Shown in pieces: positions 1-8,228 of a stretch of DNA of 37,215 nt. The stretch spans positions 1-37,215 of the forward strand of contig NZ_BONY01000089.1 in the NCBI RefSeq assembly GCF_016862955.1, written 5' to 3'. The translations under genes and the position numbers were made by a program. The DNA comes from Rhizocola hellebori (lineage in GTDB: Bacteria; Actinomycetota; Actinomycetes; Mycobacteriales; Micromonosporaceae). The notes beneath the pieces were generated by a model. It did not search any database. It had not been told where the DNA came from and worked only from the letters and a program-made list of their open reading frames with translations. Position 1 is the stretch's first letter, and each line of letters starts with the position of its first letter.

Positions 1-121
1 TGCCGCGCGGGAGCTCGCGGCGAGCGACCACAACGGAGCGGCGCAAAAAATGCGACGGGTTGGGCTAGGCGAGGGCTTTGGCGATGGTGGCGGCTGCTTG
101 CTGGATCAGGGGGCCGACTGT

Positions 122-1135
122 CTAGAAGATGGGGCGGGCGAGGACGTAGGCGATTGCCGCGATGAGCGCGGCACCGGGGAAGGTGAGAACCCAGGCGGTG
201 ACGATGTTGCCGGCCACACCCCAGCGCACGGCGGAGAGTTTCTTGGTCGCGCCCACACCCATGATCGCGGAGGTGATGGTTTGCGTGGTGGAAATGGGCC
301 AGCCGAAGCTGGAGGCCGTGAAAAGCACCGATGAGGCAACGGTTTCGGCCGCGAATCCGGCCGGCGGGTCGAGGTCGATGATGCGGCGGCCCAGGGTGCG
401 GATGATGCGCCAGCCACCGGCGTAGGTGCCGAGGGCGAGAACCGTTGCGGAGGACCAGAACACCCATTCTGGAATATGGGTTTTACTGTCCTGCAGGCCC
501 GCTGTGTAGAGGGCCAGGACGACGATGCCCATCGTTTTGGCGGCGTCCTGCATGCCGTGGCCGATCGACATCGCCGCGGCCGAAAACGACTGGGCCACGC
601 GGAAGTTTCGGTTGAGCCGGCCGGGGTGGCCGTGCCGGAAAATCCACATGACGGCCAGCATGAGCAGGGCACCTAGCACGAAACCGGCCACCGGCGAGAG
701 CACCATCGGGATGACGATGCTGTCCACGATGCCCTTCCAGAGCACCGTGCCATCGACGCCGAACAGCGTGGCGCACAGCGTCGACCCGACCAGCCCGCCG
801 ATGAGCGCGTGCGAAGAGGAGGACGGAAGCCCGAAGTACCAAGTGATGAGGTTCCAGCAGATGGCCCCCACCACACCGGCGAAGACCACGCCGAGCGCGG
901 TCAACCCGGTCGGCAGCGAAACTACGCCGCTGCCAACGGTTTTGGCCACCTTGGCACCGAGGTGGGCGCCGATGAAGTTGCCGATCGCCGCCATGCCCAA
1001 CGCGATGCGGGGGGTGAGGGCTCGGGTGGAAACACTGGTGGCGATGGCGTTTGCGGCGTCGTGGAAACCGTTGGTGTAGTCGAAGACGAGCGCGGCCGCG
1101 ATGACCGCGATCGCGCCGACAAGGAGTGAGTCCAC
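122..1135 (-). CDS. Pit-family inorganic phosphate transporter
   Basis: Low-affinity phosphate permease of the PiT family (337 aa). The N-terminal signature GFHDAANAIATSVSTRAL follows the first membrane helix, and several further hydrophobic segments run through the protein (about 9-10 in all), with a second PiT-like half near SIGHGMQDAAKTMGIV. It should import metal-phosphate complexes with protons across the cytoplasmic membrane. The GTG start abuts the TGA of the DUF47 gene, which fits a Pit-accessory pair with translational coupling. The reading frame ends at an amber codon (122-124), and 18 more sense codons follow in the same frame before a second TAG; see findings. The family call is secure. 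The exact substrate metal and the meaning of the tail are not visible. Confidence 0.95.
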   Translation of the reverse strand: MDSLLVGAIAVIAAALVFDYTNGFHDAANAIATSVSTRALTPRIALGMAAIGNFIGAHLGAKVAKTVGSGVVSLPTGLTALGVVFAGVVGAICWNLITWYFGLPSSSSHALIGGLVGSTLCATLFGVDGTVLWKGIVDSIVIPMVLSPVAGFVLGALLMLAVMWIFRHGHPGRLNRNFRVAQSFSAAAMSIGHGMQDAAKTMGIVVLALYTAGLQDSKTHIPEWVFWSSATVLALGTYAGGWRIIRTLGRRIIDLDPPAGFAAETVASSVLFTASSFGWPISTTQTITSAIMGVGATKKLSAVRWGVAGNIVTAWVLTFPGAALIAAIAYVLARPIF

Positions 1136-1810
1136 TCAGGACTCCTTGACGGCGATAGTTTCGACGGTGTTGGCCACATGCTCGAATGCGTCACAGGCCG
1201 CTTCCAGCTCGTCGGCGACCTCCTTCATCTTCAGCACGGTCAGGGCGTCGTACTCGCCGCTGAACATGCGCACCAGCAGCATCCGGTAGGCGTTGTCGCC
1301 TTCGTTCTCCAACCGGTTGGTTTCGACCCAGTAGTCCTTCAGCCCGCTGAGGCCCTTCATCTTGGGCACACCCTTGGGACGTTTGACGCCCGGGGCGCCG
1401 ATCCGCAGCCGTTCCATGGCTTCGGCGGTGATGGCGGCCTGACGGTTGAGCACATCGACGAGCTCGTGCATCTCGCGCGGCAGGATGGGCAGCTTGGTCA
1501 GGCCGTAAAGGTAGACCAGCGTGCCCACGGCCTCGAGATGATCCATGACGTCATCGAGCCCGGATCCCAGGCGGTAGATGTCCTCACGGTCGAAAGGGGT
1601 GATGAAAGTCGAATTGATCTTGTTGTACAGCTCGTGGGTGATCTGGTCGCTGTCGTGCTCCACCTCGATTAGCCGCTCGCTGACCGCCTGCACGTCGGCA
1701 CCGGGCAGCGCCAGCTCGCTCAGCAACTGCGCGCCGCGGACCAGATTCTGCGCAGCCTTGCTGAACATCTCGTAGAAGGCGCCCTCACTGGGGCGAAGTG
1801 AGAACTTCAC
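1136..1810 (-). CDS. DUF47 / PhoU-like phosphate transport regulator
   Basis: An all-helical PhoU-like protein of the DUF47 family (224 aa), usually encoded beside Pit transporters and thought to modulate them. The segment LIEVEHDSDQITHELYNKIN followed by STFITPFDREDI is the typical metal-binding E/D pattern of the family, and a similar pattern recurs near RLENEGDNAYRMLL. I chose the GTG at 1810 because a good Shine-Dalgarno (GAAGGAG) lies about nine bases upstream. This start overlaps the PPK2 stop by four bases (GTGA, 1807-1810). Longer in-frame starts would read into the PPK2 gene and add non-homologous sequence. It sits third in a four-gene phosphate operon, just before the Pit gene. Confidence 0.93.
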   Translation of the reverse strand: MKFSLRPSEGAFYEMFSKAAQNLVRGAQLLSELALPGADVQAVSERLIEVEHDSDQITHELYNKINSTFITPFDREDIYRLGSGLDDVMDHLEAVGTLVYLYGLTKLPILPREMHELVDVLNRQAAITAEAMERLRIGAPGVKRPKGVPKMKGLSGLKDYWVETNRLENEGDNAYRMLLVRMFSGEYDALTVLKMKEVADELEAACDAFEHVANTVETIAVKES

Positions 1811-2679
1811 GTTTGCGACACTCCTTCTTCGATCCGCTGGCGTTCGCGTTGGGGGTCGAAGTTCGCGGGCGGATACTGCAGGTTCATGCCTTTGAACGCG
1901 TGGAGCATCAGGTGGGCCACAGCCCAGTCCCGATACCACTTGCGGTCTGCCGGCACAACGTACCAAGGCGCAAGATCAGTGCTGCAATGCGCCAGGGCAT
2001 CGTGGTATGCCTCCTGGTAGGCGGGCCAATAAGCCCGGTTATCCACGTCAGCAGGGCTGTACTTCCAAAACTTCGTCGGATCGCGCAGCCGCTCAAGCAG
2101 ACGCCGCTGTTGCTCCTCGAAAGATATGTGCAGCATCACCTTCACCAAGGTGACACCGGCATCGGCAAGCTCCTGTTCAAAGTCATTTATTTGTGGGTAC
2201 CGGCTGAGCCATACCCGCTTCGGAGCCAGTTTGCGCACCCGCACCACCAACACGTCCTCGTAGTGAGAACGGTTGAATACCCCCACGAGCCCAGGTTTAG
2301 GCAACGCGCGGTGGATCCGCCAGAGAAAGTCATGGCGCAGCTCGGTGGCGGTGGGCGGGCCGAAGCCCACGATGTGCAGGCCCTGCGGGTTCATGGTGCC
2401 CGCCACCTTCTTGACTGTTCCGTCCTTGCCACCGCAGTCCATGGCCTGGAGCACGAGCAGCAGCCGGCGCTTGTCCTTCGGATCGGCCTTGGCGGTGGCG
2501 AACAGCATCTCTTGCTGGGTGGCGAGCTGCGCGCCGAGATCGACCAACTGCTCCCGGGCCCACGTCTTGGGGTCCTTGCGCACGGTCTTCTTTTCCGGCA
2601 GTCCGGGCGTGCCGGCGGGGTCTACTGCGGACAGCGCGAAGCCGGTGCCGACCCTCAGCAACTCCGGCACATTGGACAC
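1807..2679 (-). CDS. Polyphosphate kinase 2 family phosphotransferase
   Basis: PPK2-type enzyme (290 aa) that transfers phosphate between polyphosphate and nucleotides in the cytoplasm. Visible landmarks are the P-loop DCGGKDGTVKKV (about residues 81-92), the Walker B-like segment FNRSHYEDV (136-143) and the lid region ERLRDPTKFWKYSPADVDNR. The C-terminus with WYVVPADRKWYRDWAVAHL is typical. Length matches the one-domain class. Whether AMP, ADP or GDP is preferred cannot be read from the sequence. The GTG at 2679 is favoured, lying seven bases past the stop of the upstream DUF402 gene; a GTG three codons further in is possible. Its 3' end overlaps the DUF47 start by four bases, so the operon order is DUF402, PPK2, DUF47, Pit. 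Confidence 0.94.
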   Translation of the reverse strand: MSNVPELLRVGTGFALSAVDPAGTPGLPEKKTVRKDPKTWAREQLVDLGAQLATQQEMLFATAKADPKDKRRLLLVLQAMDCGGKDGTVKKVAGTMNPQGLHIVGFGPPTATELRHDFLWRIHRALPKPGLVGVFNRSHYEDVLVVRVRKLAPKRVWLSRYPQINDFEQELADAGVTLVKVMLHISFEEQQRRLLERLRDPTKFWKYSPADVDNRAYWPAYQEAYHDALAHCSTDLAPWYVVPADRKWYRDWAVAHLMLHAFKGMNLQYPPANFDPQRERQRIEEGVSQT

Positions 2680-2686
2680 AGGAGGA

Positions 2687-3199
2687 TCATCTCGCAGAAC
2701 CGAACGCAGTGTCGCCGAATAGGGCAAGCCAACGGTGGAAATGCCCGGCGAAGGGCTCGGCGCCTTCGTGCAGCGCATCGAGCAAGGCGGCCGCGGAGGC
2801 TCTCGCCTGCCGGATGACCTCCTCCGGGTACCCAAACTTGCTGGCGTGCTCGCGAAACTCGTCCTCATCCACGAGCTGAACCTCGCCGGTCTCGCGGATC
2901 TTGCGCACATCCAGGTCGAGGTCGGTGATGACGACGCGGTTGCCCTCCCAGGCGGGCGGGGTGGTGATGTCGCAGTAGACGGAGGTGTTGCGGGGGGCGG
3001 CGTTGAACATGGCGGTGAACCAGCCGACATGCGGGACGAGCAACACGCCCGGAATCTCCCAAACCTTGCCCGAATCGGTGACAGTTCCGCTGGGGATCCC
3101 GAGCCACGTCCCGAAGCGGTCGCGCCCGAACAGCCGGGTCCACATGGCCCGATGGGCACTGCCGTCGAACTTGCGCATCTCGACCCTAATCAAGGCCAT
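2687..3199 (-). CDS. DUF402 family protein, probable nucleoside di/triphosphate phosphatase
   Basis: A 170-aa protein of the DUF402 (Ntdp/FomD-like) family, some members of which hydrolyse nucleoside di- and triphosphates with divalent metal. The acidic clusters expected to bind metal are present: YCDITTP, ITDLDLDVRKI and QLVDEDEF. The C-terminal helix PEEVIRQARASAAALLDAL is also typical. It is the first gene of the phosphate operon. The ATG at 3199 lies six bases after a TAGGAT -10 box, so the mRNA is probably leaderless. Partner genes (PPK2, PhoU-like, Pit) suggest a role in nucleotide/polyphosphate balance; this last point is inference. Substrate cannot be assigned from sequence. Confidence 0.88.
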   Translation of the reverse strand: MALIRVEMRKFDGSAHRAMWTRLFGRDRFGTWLGIPSGTVTDSGKVWEIPGVLLVPHVGWFTAMFNAAPRNTSVYCDITTPPAWEGNRVVITDLDLDVRKIRETGEVQLVDEDEFREHASKFGYPEEVIRQARASAAALLDALHEGAEPFAGHFHRWLALFGDTAFGSAR

Positions 3200-3205
3200 G
3201 CCATC

Positions 3206-3211
3206 ATCCTA
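3206..3211 (-). promoter_or_regulatory. -10 box of the phosphate operon
   Basis: TAGGAT on the minus strand, six bases before the ATG of the DUF402 gene. The spacing implies transcription starts at or next to the start codon (leaderless). No convincing -35 was identified. Confidence 0.5.
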
Positions 3212-3260
3212 TGCTTCCGCCGCGAGCTCTCCCTTTGGCGCAGCTGTCCCACCGGACCTG

Positions 3261-3266
3261 TAGCGT
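3261..3266 (+). promoter_or_regulatory. -10 box of the helicase gene
   Basis: TAGCGT, seven bases before the ATG at 3274, again predicting a leaderless transcript. No purine-rich ribosome binding site precedes this ATG, which supports the reading. Confidence 0.5.
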
Positions 3267-3273
3267 CGACGCC

Positions 3274-5190
3274 ATGCCGGAAGCAGCCCAGCTCCTCGCC
3301 GCAGCGGTCGCCTCGGTCCCCGGCGGCGTAGCAAGGCCCGGCCAGGAGGCCATGACCCAAGCCATCGTCGACGCGGTCAAGTCCGGTGACCACCTGCTGG
3401 TCCAGGCGGGCACGGGCACGGGCAAGTCGCTGGCCTACCTTGCCCCGGCGCTGACGGTCGACGGCCCGGTGGTGATTTCGACGGCCACGCTTGCGCTGCA
3501 ATCGCAGCTCGTCGAGAAGGATCTGCCCCGGCTTAGCGCGGCGGTGGCGCCGCTCATCGGGCGGGAGCCCACTTTCGCGTTGCTCAAAGGCCGCCACCAC
3601 TATGTGTGCCTGGCCAAGCTGGAGACCGCCGACGAGCCCGACCCGGAGGAGGCGCTTTTCGAGCGCACCAAGTGGCTTGGCGAGGCAGGCAAGCTCGGCA
3701 AGCAGATCGTGCGGATCCGCGAGTGGGCAATGAAAACCGAGACCGGCGACCGCGACGAGCTCGATCCGGGGGTGGATGACACGGCATGGCGTTCGGTTTC
3801 CACGCCCGCGCGGGAGTGCGTGGGCGCCACCCGGTGCCAATACGGGCCTGAGTGCTTCGCTGAGCTTTCGCGGGTGCGTGCCCGCGAGGCCGACATCGTG
3901 GTGACCAACCACTCCCTTCTCTCCGTCGACATGCTCGCCGGCCGTCACATCGTCCCGCCCCACAAGCTCCTCATCGTTGACGAGGCCCACGAGTTGGCCG
4001 ACCGTGTCTCCAGCGCGGCCCAGGCGGAGCTGACACCGTCCGGGGTGGACAGCACGGCCCGCGCGGCCAAGCCGCTCATCGATTCCGACCAATTCCAAAG
4101 CCTGCTTGAGGGTGCCGACGCGCTGACCGTCGGCCTGGCCGAGGTGCCGGCCGGGCGGTTGACTCAGGGTTTGCCGCCCATGCTTCGGGAGGCGTGCACG
4201 CTTCTCGATGCCGCCACCAGGTCCGCGCTCAGCTCCATCGGCGAGCTCAAGCCCGACGACCCAGACCCGGTGCGCAAGCAGCTGGCCCGAGCGCTGCTCG
4301 ATGAGGTGTCGAAAACGTCGCAGCGGCTGCTGGAAAATTCGGCCCACGACGTGGCCTGGATAGAGCAGGAGCCTAGGCGGGCCCTTGTGGTGGCGCCACT
4401 GTCGGTCTCCTCACTGCTCAACGAGAAGCTCTACGACGAGCGCACGGTGGTGGCGACGTCGGCCACGCTCGCCCTCGGCGGCAAGTTCGAGTCCATCGCC
4501 AAGTCGCTCGGCGAGCCCGCCGGCTACCGCACCCTCGATGTGGGCTCCCCTTTCGACTATCCCAAGCAGGGCATCCTCTACGTCGCGGCGCACCTGCCGC
4601 GCCCCACCACCTCGGGGCTGAGCGACGCGGCCGGGGTTGAGCTGCTTGCCCTGGTCAACGCGCTGGGCGGGCGCACCCTTGGCCTGTTCTCCTCGCGCCG
4701 CGCAGCCCAGCAGGCGGCCGATCTGGTGCGCGACAAGACCGAGCTCACCGTGCTGTTGCAGGGCGACGAGTCGCTGCCGATTCTGGTGCGCAAGTTCCGC
4801 GAAGACCGCAACAGTTGCCTATTCGGGGTTATGTCGCTGTGGCAGGGGGTCGACGTGCCCGGCGACGCCTGCCAGCTCGTGGTGATCGACCGGCTCCCGT
4901 TCCCGCGGCCCGACGAGCCGTTGGCGGCCGCGCGTTCGGCCGCGGTCGACGCGGCGGGCGGCTCCGGGTTCTCTGCCATCAGCGTGCCGATTGCCGCTGT
5001 CCGGCTCGCTCAGGGCGTGGGAAGGCTCATCCGCGCCGACGCCGACCGCGGGGTCGTCGCCGTGCTCGACTCGCGGCTGGAAAACGCGCGGGGCTATGGC
5101 GCGTTTCTTCGGGCCAGCTTGCCGCCCTTTTGGTACACCACAAAGCAGGAAAAGGTCCTGGGGGCGCTCAAACGGCTGGCGAGCGACTAG
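3274..5190 (+). CDS. DinG/XPD-family ATP-dependent DNA helicase
   Basis: Superfamily 2 Fe-S helicase (638 aa). Walker A AGTGTGKS is at residues 45-52, the DEAH box in LLIVDEAHEL at 236-239, and motif VI-like RLAQGVGRLIRADADRG near the C-terminus, with SLWQGVDVPG just before it. Four cysteines (about 112, 182, 188, 194; context YVCLAKLE and ECVGATRCQYGPEC) lie where XPD/DinG proteins bind a 4Fe-4S cluster. It should unwind DNA 5'-3' in repair or in resolving R-loops and displacement loops. The ATG at 3274 is preferred over an upstream ATG because it has a -10 box seven bases before it and gives the usual N-terminus ending in RPGQEAM. Its TAG shares the tetramer CTAG with the stop of the convergent GroES-like gene. 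Confidence 0.95.
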   Translation: MPEAAQLLAAAVASVPGGVARPGQEAMTQAIVDAVKSGDHLLVQAGTGTGKSLAYLAPALTVDGPVVISTATLALQSQLVEKDLPRLSAAVAPLIGREPTFALLKGRHHYVCLAKLETADEPDPEEALFERTKWLGEAGKLGKQIVRIREWAMKTETGDRDELDPGVDDTAWRSVSTPARECVGATRCQYGPECFAELSRVRAREADIVVTNHSLLSVDMLAGRHIVPPHKLLIVDEAHELADRVSSAAQAELTPSGVDSTARAAKPLIDSDQFQSLLEGADALTVGLAEVPAGRLTQGLPPMLREACTLLDAATRSALSSIGELKPDDPDPVRKQLARALLDEVSKTSQRLLENSAHDVAWIEQEPRRALVVAPLSVSSLLNEKLYDERTVVATSATLALGGKFESIAKSLGEPAGYRTLDVGSPFDYPKQGILYVAAHLPRPTTSGLSDAAGVELLALVNALGGRTLGLFSSRRAAQQAADLVRDKTELTVLLQGDESLPILVRKFREDRNSCLFGVMSLWQGVDVPGDACQLVVIDRLPFPRPDEPLAAARSAAVDAAGGSGFSAISVPIAAVRLAQGVGRLIRADADRGVVAVLDSRLENARGYGAFLRASLPPFWYTTKQEKVLGALKRLASD

Positions 5191-5522
5191 AGATAGAGCC
5201 CGGTCGAGTCGGTCTCCACCCGGGAGGCGGCCACCGCGTGCACGTCGCGCTCGCGAAGCAGCACATAAGACTCGCCGTGCAGCTCTACCTCGGAGCGTTC
5301 CTCGGGGTCGAAGAGCACCCGGTCGCCGATCTGGATCGACCGCACATGTGGGCCCACTCCGACGGCCGTGGCCCAGCTCAGCCTCGTCCCCATCGAGGCC
5401 GTCGCGGGAATGACCAGCCCGGTCGACGACCTTCGTTCCCCCTCGGAGGCTTCCGTTTTGACCAGGACCCGGTCGTGTAGCAACCGAATGGGCAGGCCGG
5501 CGACGGAGTCGGTGGTGGTCAC
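5187..5522 (-). CDS. GroES-like co-chaperonin paralogue
   Basis: A 111-aa protein with the GroES fold signature. It starts with IRLLHDRVLVKTE, has a mobile-loop-like STGLVIPATAS, then AVGVGPH, IQIGDRVLFDPE and GESYVLLRERDVHAV. Compared with canonical GroES, the roof-loop part is altered and both termini are longer. It is not beside a groEL; the only groEL in the window is about 17 kb away. It probably represents the second, divergent GroES copy that many actinomycetes carry; partner and function are unknown. The GTG at 5522 lies six bases after TATTGT (leaderless). A GTG at 5552 would extend it by ten codons. Its stop overlaps the helicase stop within CTAG. Confidence 0.8.
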   Translation of the reverse strand: MTTTDSVAGLPIRLLHDRVLVKTEASEGERRSSTGLVIPATASMGTRLSWATAVGVGPHVRSIQIGDRVLFDPEERSEVELHGESYVLLRERDVHAVAASRVETDSTGLYL

Positions 5523-5528
5523 GGCGTC

Positions 5529-5534
5529 ACAATA
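5529..5534 (-). promoter_or_regulatory. -10 box of the GroES-like gene
   Basis: TATTGT on the minus strand, six bases before the GTG at 5522. It lies just past the end of the AI-2E-type gene, so the GroES-like gene may have its own promoter as well as readthrough. Confidence 0.45.
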
Positions 5535-5563
5535 GCGCGGGTCAGCGCCCACGACGCCGTTGC

Positions 5564-6820
5564 CTAGGGTGTCGCCTCGGCCGCCTCGATACTGTCCTCC
5601 ACCTCAGGTGGCGGAGACTGGGCAAGCACCCGGACGCCGGTGTTGAGGATCGCGATCAGCGGCACCGAGATGAGCGCGCCCACAATTCCACCCAGCACAA
5701 GGCCGCCGGCGATGGACACGATCACGGCGAGCGGATGGATGGCCACCGCCCGGCCCATGATCAATGGCTGGAGCAGGTGACCCTCGATCTGCTGCACGGC
5801 GATCACCGCAGCGAGCACCAACAAGGCGGTGACCACGTCGTTGGTCACCAGCGCGACCAGAACAGCAACCGCGCCCGACAGGGTGGCACCGATGATCGGG
5901 ATGAACGCGGTGAGGAAGACCAGGGCGGCAAGCGGCAAGGCCAGCGGCACGTTGAGCACCCAGAGCGCGATGCCGATGCCCACCGCGTCGATAAAGGCCA
6001 CCAGAACGGTCGCCCTTACGTAGGAGGTGAGCGACCGCCAGGCCGCCACACCCGCCCGGTCGAGCGGCTCACGGGCCGGACCGGGCACGAAGTTGAGACT
6101 GAACTTCCAGATCTGGCGGCCGTCGCGCATGAAGAAGAAGAGCGCGAAGATCACCAGGAACATGCCGCTGAGAATCTCCAGCGCCGTCGACGCGGTGCGG
6201 ATGACACCGGTCGTCAACGTGTCCTGGTTGGCGCTGACCAATTCCTGGAGCTGGTCGACCGCCTTGCTCAGCTGAAGATCTGTCAGGTGCAGCGGACCTC
6301 GTTTGAGCCAGTCCTGGATTTTGGTCAAGCCCTCGCTGGCGTTCTGGGTGAGCTTGGGCAGACCGTCGATGAAGGCGTTGACCACCAGGGTCAGCGTGCC
6401 CACCACTGCCGCTATCCCACCGATGAGCACGATCGCGGTGGCGAGCGAGCCGTGCACGCGTGCCTTGCGCAACCGCCCGACCGCCGGCCCGAGCAAGGCC
6501 GCCAGCAGCAGGGCGATGACCAGCGGGATGATCACGACGGTGAGCAGGCCGACGACCCTCAGCAGGCCCCAGAGCACCACCGCGAGGACGATGAATCGCC
6601 AGCCCCAAGCCGCCCCAATGCGCAGCGGCCGGGAGACGAACGAGTCGTCGAAACTGCTGGTAGAGCTGTGCGAGACGCTCGGCGGGACCTGAACCTGGGC
6701 CGGAGCCGGCGGCGTCGGCTCGTCGAGCTGATCGTTTGCCTCACGCTTGGCGCGGACCTGAGCTCGGCCTGCCTCGTAGGCGCGCCGAATGTTAGCTCTG
6801 ACCTGCTCGAACCGACCCAC
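5564..6820 (-). CDS. AI-2E/PerM family membrane transporter
   Basis: Polytopic membrane protein (418 aa) of the AI-2E exporter (PerM/UPF0118) superfamily. A charged cytosolic N-terminus of about 80 residues precedes paired helices (FIVLAVVLWGLLRVVGLLTV and IIPLVIALLLAALLGP), a long central soluble loop with LPKLTQNASEGL, and the C-terminal helices. The family-typical segments LTAFIPIIGATLSGAVAVLVAL and EGHLLQPLIMGRAVAIHPLAV are clear. Family members export small molecules or ions, and the substrate here is unknown. The GTG start at 6820 is supported by a near-perfect Shine-Dalgarno AAAGGAGG at 6827-6834. The gene lies 35 bases after the PrsW-like gene and is probably cotranscribed with it. 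Confidence 0.93.
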   Translation of the reverse strand: MGRFEQVRANIRRAYEAGRAQVRAKREANDQLDEPTPPAPAQVQVPPSVSHSSTSSFDDSFVSRPLRIGAAWGWRFIVLAVVLWGLLRVVGLLTVVIIPLVIALLLAALLGPAVGRLRKARVHGSLATAIVLIGGIAAVVGTLTLVVNAFIDGLPKLTQNASEGLTKIQDWLKRGPLHLTDLQLSKAVDQLQELVSANQDTLTTGVIRTASTALEILSGMFLVIFALFFFMRDGRQIWKFSLNFVPGPAREPLDRAGVAAWRSLTSYVRATVLVAFIDAVGIGIALWVLNVPLALPLAALVFLTAFIPIIGATLSGAVAVLVALVTNDVVTALLVLAAVIAVQQIEGHLLQPLIMGRAVAIHPLAVIVSIAGGLVLGGIVGALISVPLIAILNTGVRVLAQSPPPEVEDSIEAAEATP

Positions 6821-6855
6821 TCGCCGCCTCCTTTCCGATCTCGACCCACCACACG

Positions 6856-8181
6856 TTAGTAGGGATGTGCCATCGGCGACAGCTGGATAGGCAGCGGGAC
6901 GACCGGCTCCGGCGGCGCGGGGACCCGGCGGGCCACGCCGTCGGGGAAGGCCATCGTGTATCCCTGGCCGTCCCAGCGGGCGGACGGCATCTGCGGATCC
7001 TGCCCGGCGAACACCTGCCGTGAGCGGGTCATCGAGTCGAGCAGCTCGCGTTCCTCGGCGAGGCTCGTCTCCAGCTGCGGGCCGTGGTCGTCGAGGCCTC
7101 TGTCCATCCGGTCTCTCACCAGCGCGAGCCGGGTCGCGGCGAACTGGAAGTCACGCATGGCCGATTTGCCCAAGTCGCCTGCGACGCGTTTGGCCCACAC
7201 CCGCGCGGCGTGCCGCCTTCCGAGCGTGCCCAGCGCGGCCACCTCGGGCGGCGTGAACCACCCCGCTCGGGCATAGGGCGGCAACACCTTGAGCGTGAGC
7301 CGCCCCTCGTGGGCACGGACCCACAGGGCTATGCCGAGCATGGTGAGGAACACCGGCACCATCACCGCGACGTAGCCGTAGAGGAAGATGTAGGGACTGC
7401 GGCTCGCACTCATGATCGCCATGAGGTTCCACGCGCCGTGCAGCATCATGGCGAGGATCAGACCCGGGATAGGCGCAAGCGCCCGCACCCAGCCACTGGC
7501 CGAACGGGCGGCGAAGCCGATGCCTATGCCCGTCATCGAGGTGAACAGCGGGTGGGCGAAGCCGGACATGAAGATGCGGGCGATGAACAACCCGAACACC
7601 AGCGCCGTCCCCGACGCGGGCCCGTACTGCTCGTAGCCGGCGTTGAAGGCGTGCCCGCCGAGGTAAAGGATGTTTTCCACCATCGCGAAGCCGACCCCGG
7701 ACAGTCCACAGTAGACAATGCCGTCGGTGAAGCCGGAGATGGCGCGGCGACGCGTCCATAGGATCAGCAGCGGCCCGAGCGCCTTCATCAGCTCCTCGAT
7801 GAAGGGCGCCACCAGCACTCCCACCACCGAATCGGGAAGATCGAGGTAACTGGCCGCGAAGGTGTTGACGTGGTAGGCGGCGAACGTCGCCGGCGCCGCG
7901 CCCCAGGCGAAGGCGAACAGGAGATAGGTCACCGGCTCGGGCTCGTATCGGTCGAGCCACAAAAAGCAAGCCACCAGAACGGGAACCGGCAGCACGGCCG
8001 CGACCAGACCCACCGCCAGGCCGCGCGGGCCCAGGTTGAAACCGAGCGTCACCAGCATGGCCACCGCAGCGCCGCCGATCACCACGATGGCGCCGGTCAG
8101 CAGGACCCAGCGCGGGAACTGCCGCTGCTGTTTCACCGCCGGCGGCTGGGCCGGGCCCTCGGGCGCTGTGAGGTACTCCAT
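6856..8181 (-). CDS. PrsW-like intramembrane glutamic protease
   Basis: A 441-aa membrane protein with PrsW/CPBP-type motifs: FIEELMK (E129, E130, K133), GFAMVENILYL (E169, N170), FAHPLFTSMTG (H210) and MMLHGAWN (H248). These are the intramembrane glutamate/histidine residues expected for site-1-type cleavage of membrane anti-sigma factors. About eight helices lie between residues 27 and 300. A 140-residue cytosolic C-terminal tail follows, ending in a proline-rich segment, which is longer than in the Bacillus founder protein. No sigma or anti-sigma gene is adjacent, so its substrate is elsewhere. The ATG lies six bases after a TAGGCT -10 box (leaderless). Confidence 0.9.
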   Translation of the reverse strand: MEYLTAPEGPAQPPAVKQQRQFPRWVLLTGAIVVIGGAAVAMLVTLGFNLGPRGLAVGLVAAVLPVPVLVACFLWLDRYEPEPVTYLLFAFAWGAAPATFAAYHVNTFAASYLDLPDSVVGVLVAPFIEELMKALGPLLILWTRRRAISGFTDGIVYCGLSGVGFAMVENILYLGGHAFNAGYEQYGPASGTALVFGLFIARIFMSGFAHPLFTSMTGIGIGFAARSASGWVRALAPIPGLILAMMLHGAWNLMAIMSASRSPYIFLYGYVAVMVPVFLTMLGIALWVRAHEGRLTLKVLPPYARAGWFTPPEVAALGTLGRRHAARVWAKRVAGDLGKSAMRDFQFAATRLALVRDRMDRGLDDHGPQLETSLAEERELLDSMTRSRQVFAGQDPQMPSARWDGQGYTMAFPDGVARRVPAPPEPVVPLPIQLSPMAHPY

Positions 8182-8187
8182 GCGCGC

Positions 8188-8193
8188 AGCCTA
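8188..8193 (-). promoter_or_regulatory. -10 box of the PrsW-like gene
   Basis: TAGGCT on the minus strand, six bases before the ATG at 8181. It fits the leaderless pattern repeated through the window. Confidence 0.45.
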
Positions 8194-8214
8194 CCGAAGC
8201 CGAACGACACCCGT

Positions 8215-8220
8215 TATGCT
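8215..8220 (+). promoter_or_regulatory. -10 box upstream of the SAM-IV riboswitch
   Basis: TATGCT, placed so that transcription would begin about 7-9 bases later, right at the first stem of the riboswitch (from 8229). No clear -35 was seen. Confidence 0.45.
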
Positions 8221-8228
8221 CGCCGATA

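Noticed and set aside
1..64. A further gene at the left edge
   Set aside because: Only 64 bases, with no frame or motif that I can support beyond the Pit tail discussed in the findings.
1807..3159. A 450-codon frame that would extend PPK2 upstream
   Set aside because: The extra N-terminal residues are the DUF402 gene in another frame; the PPK2 similarity begins at the GTG at 2679.
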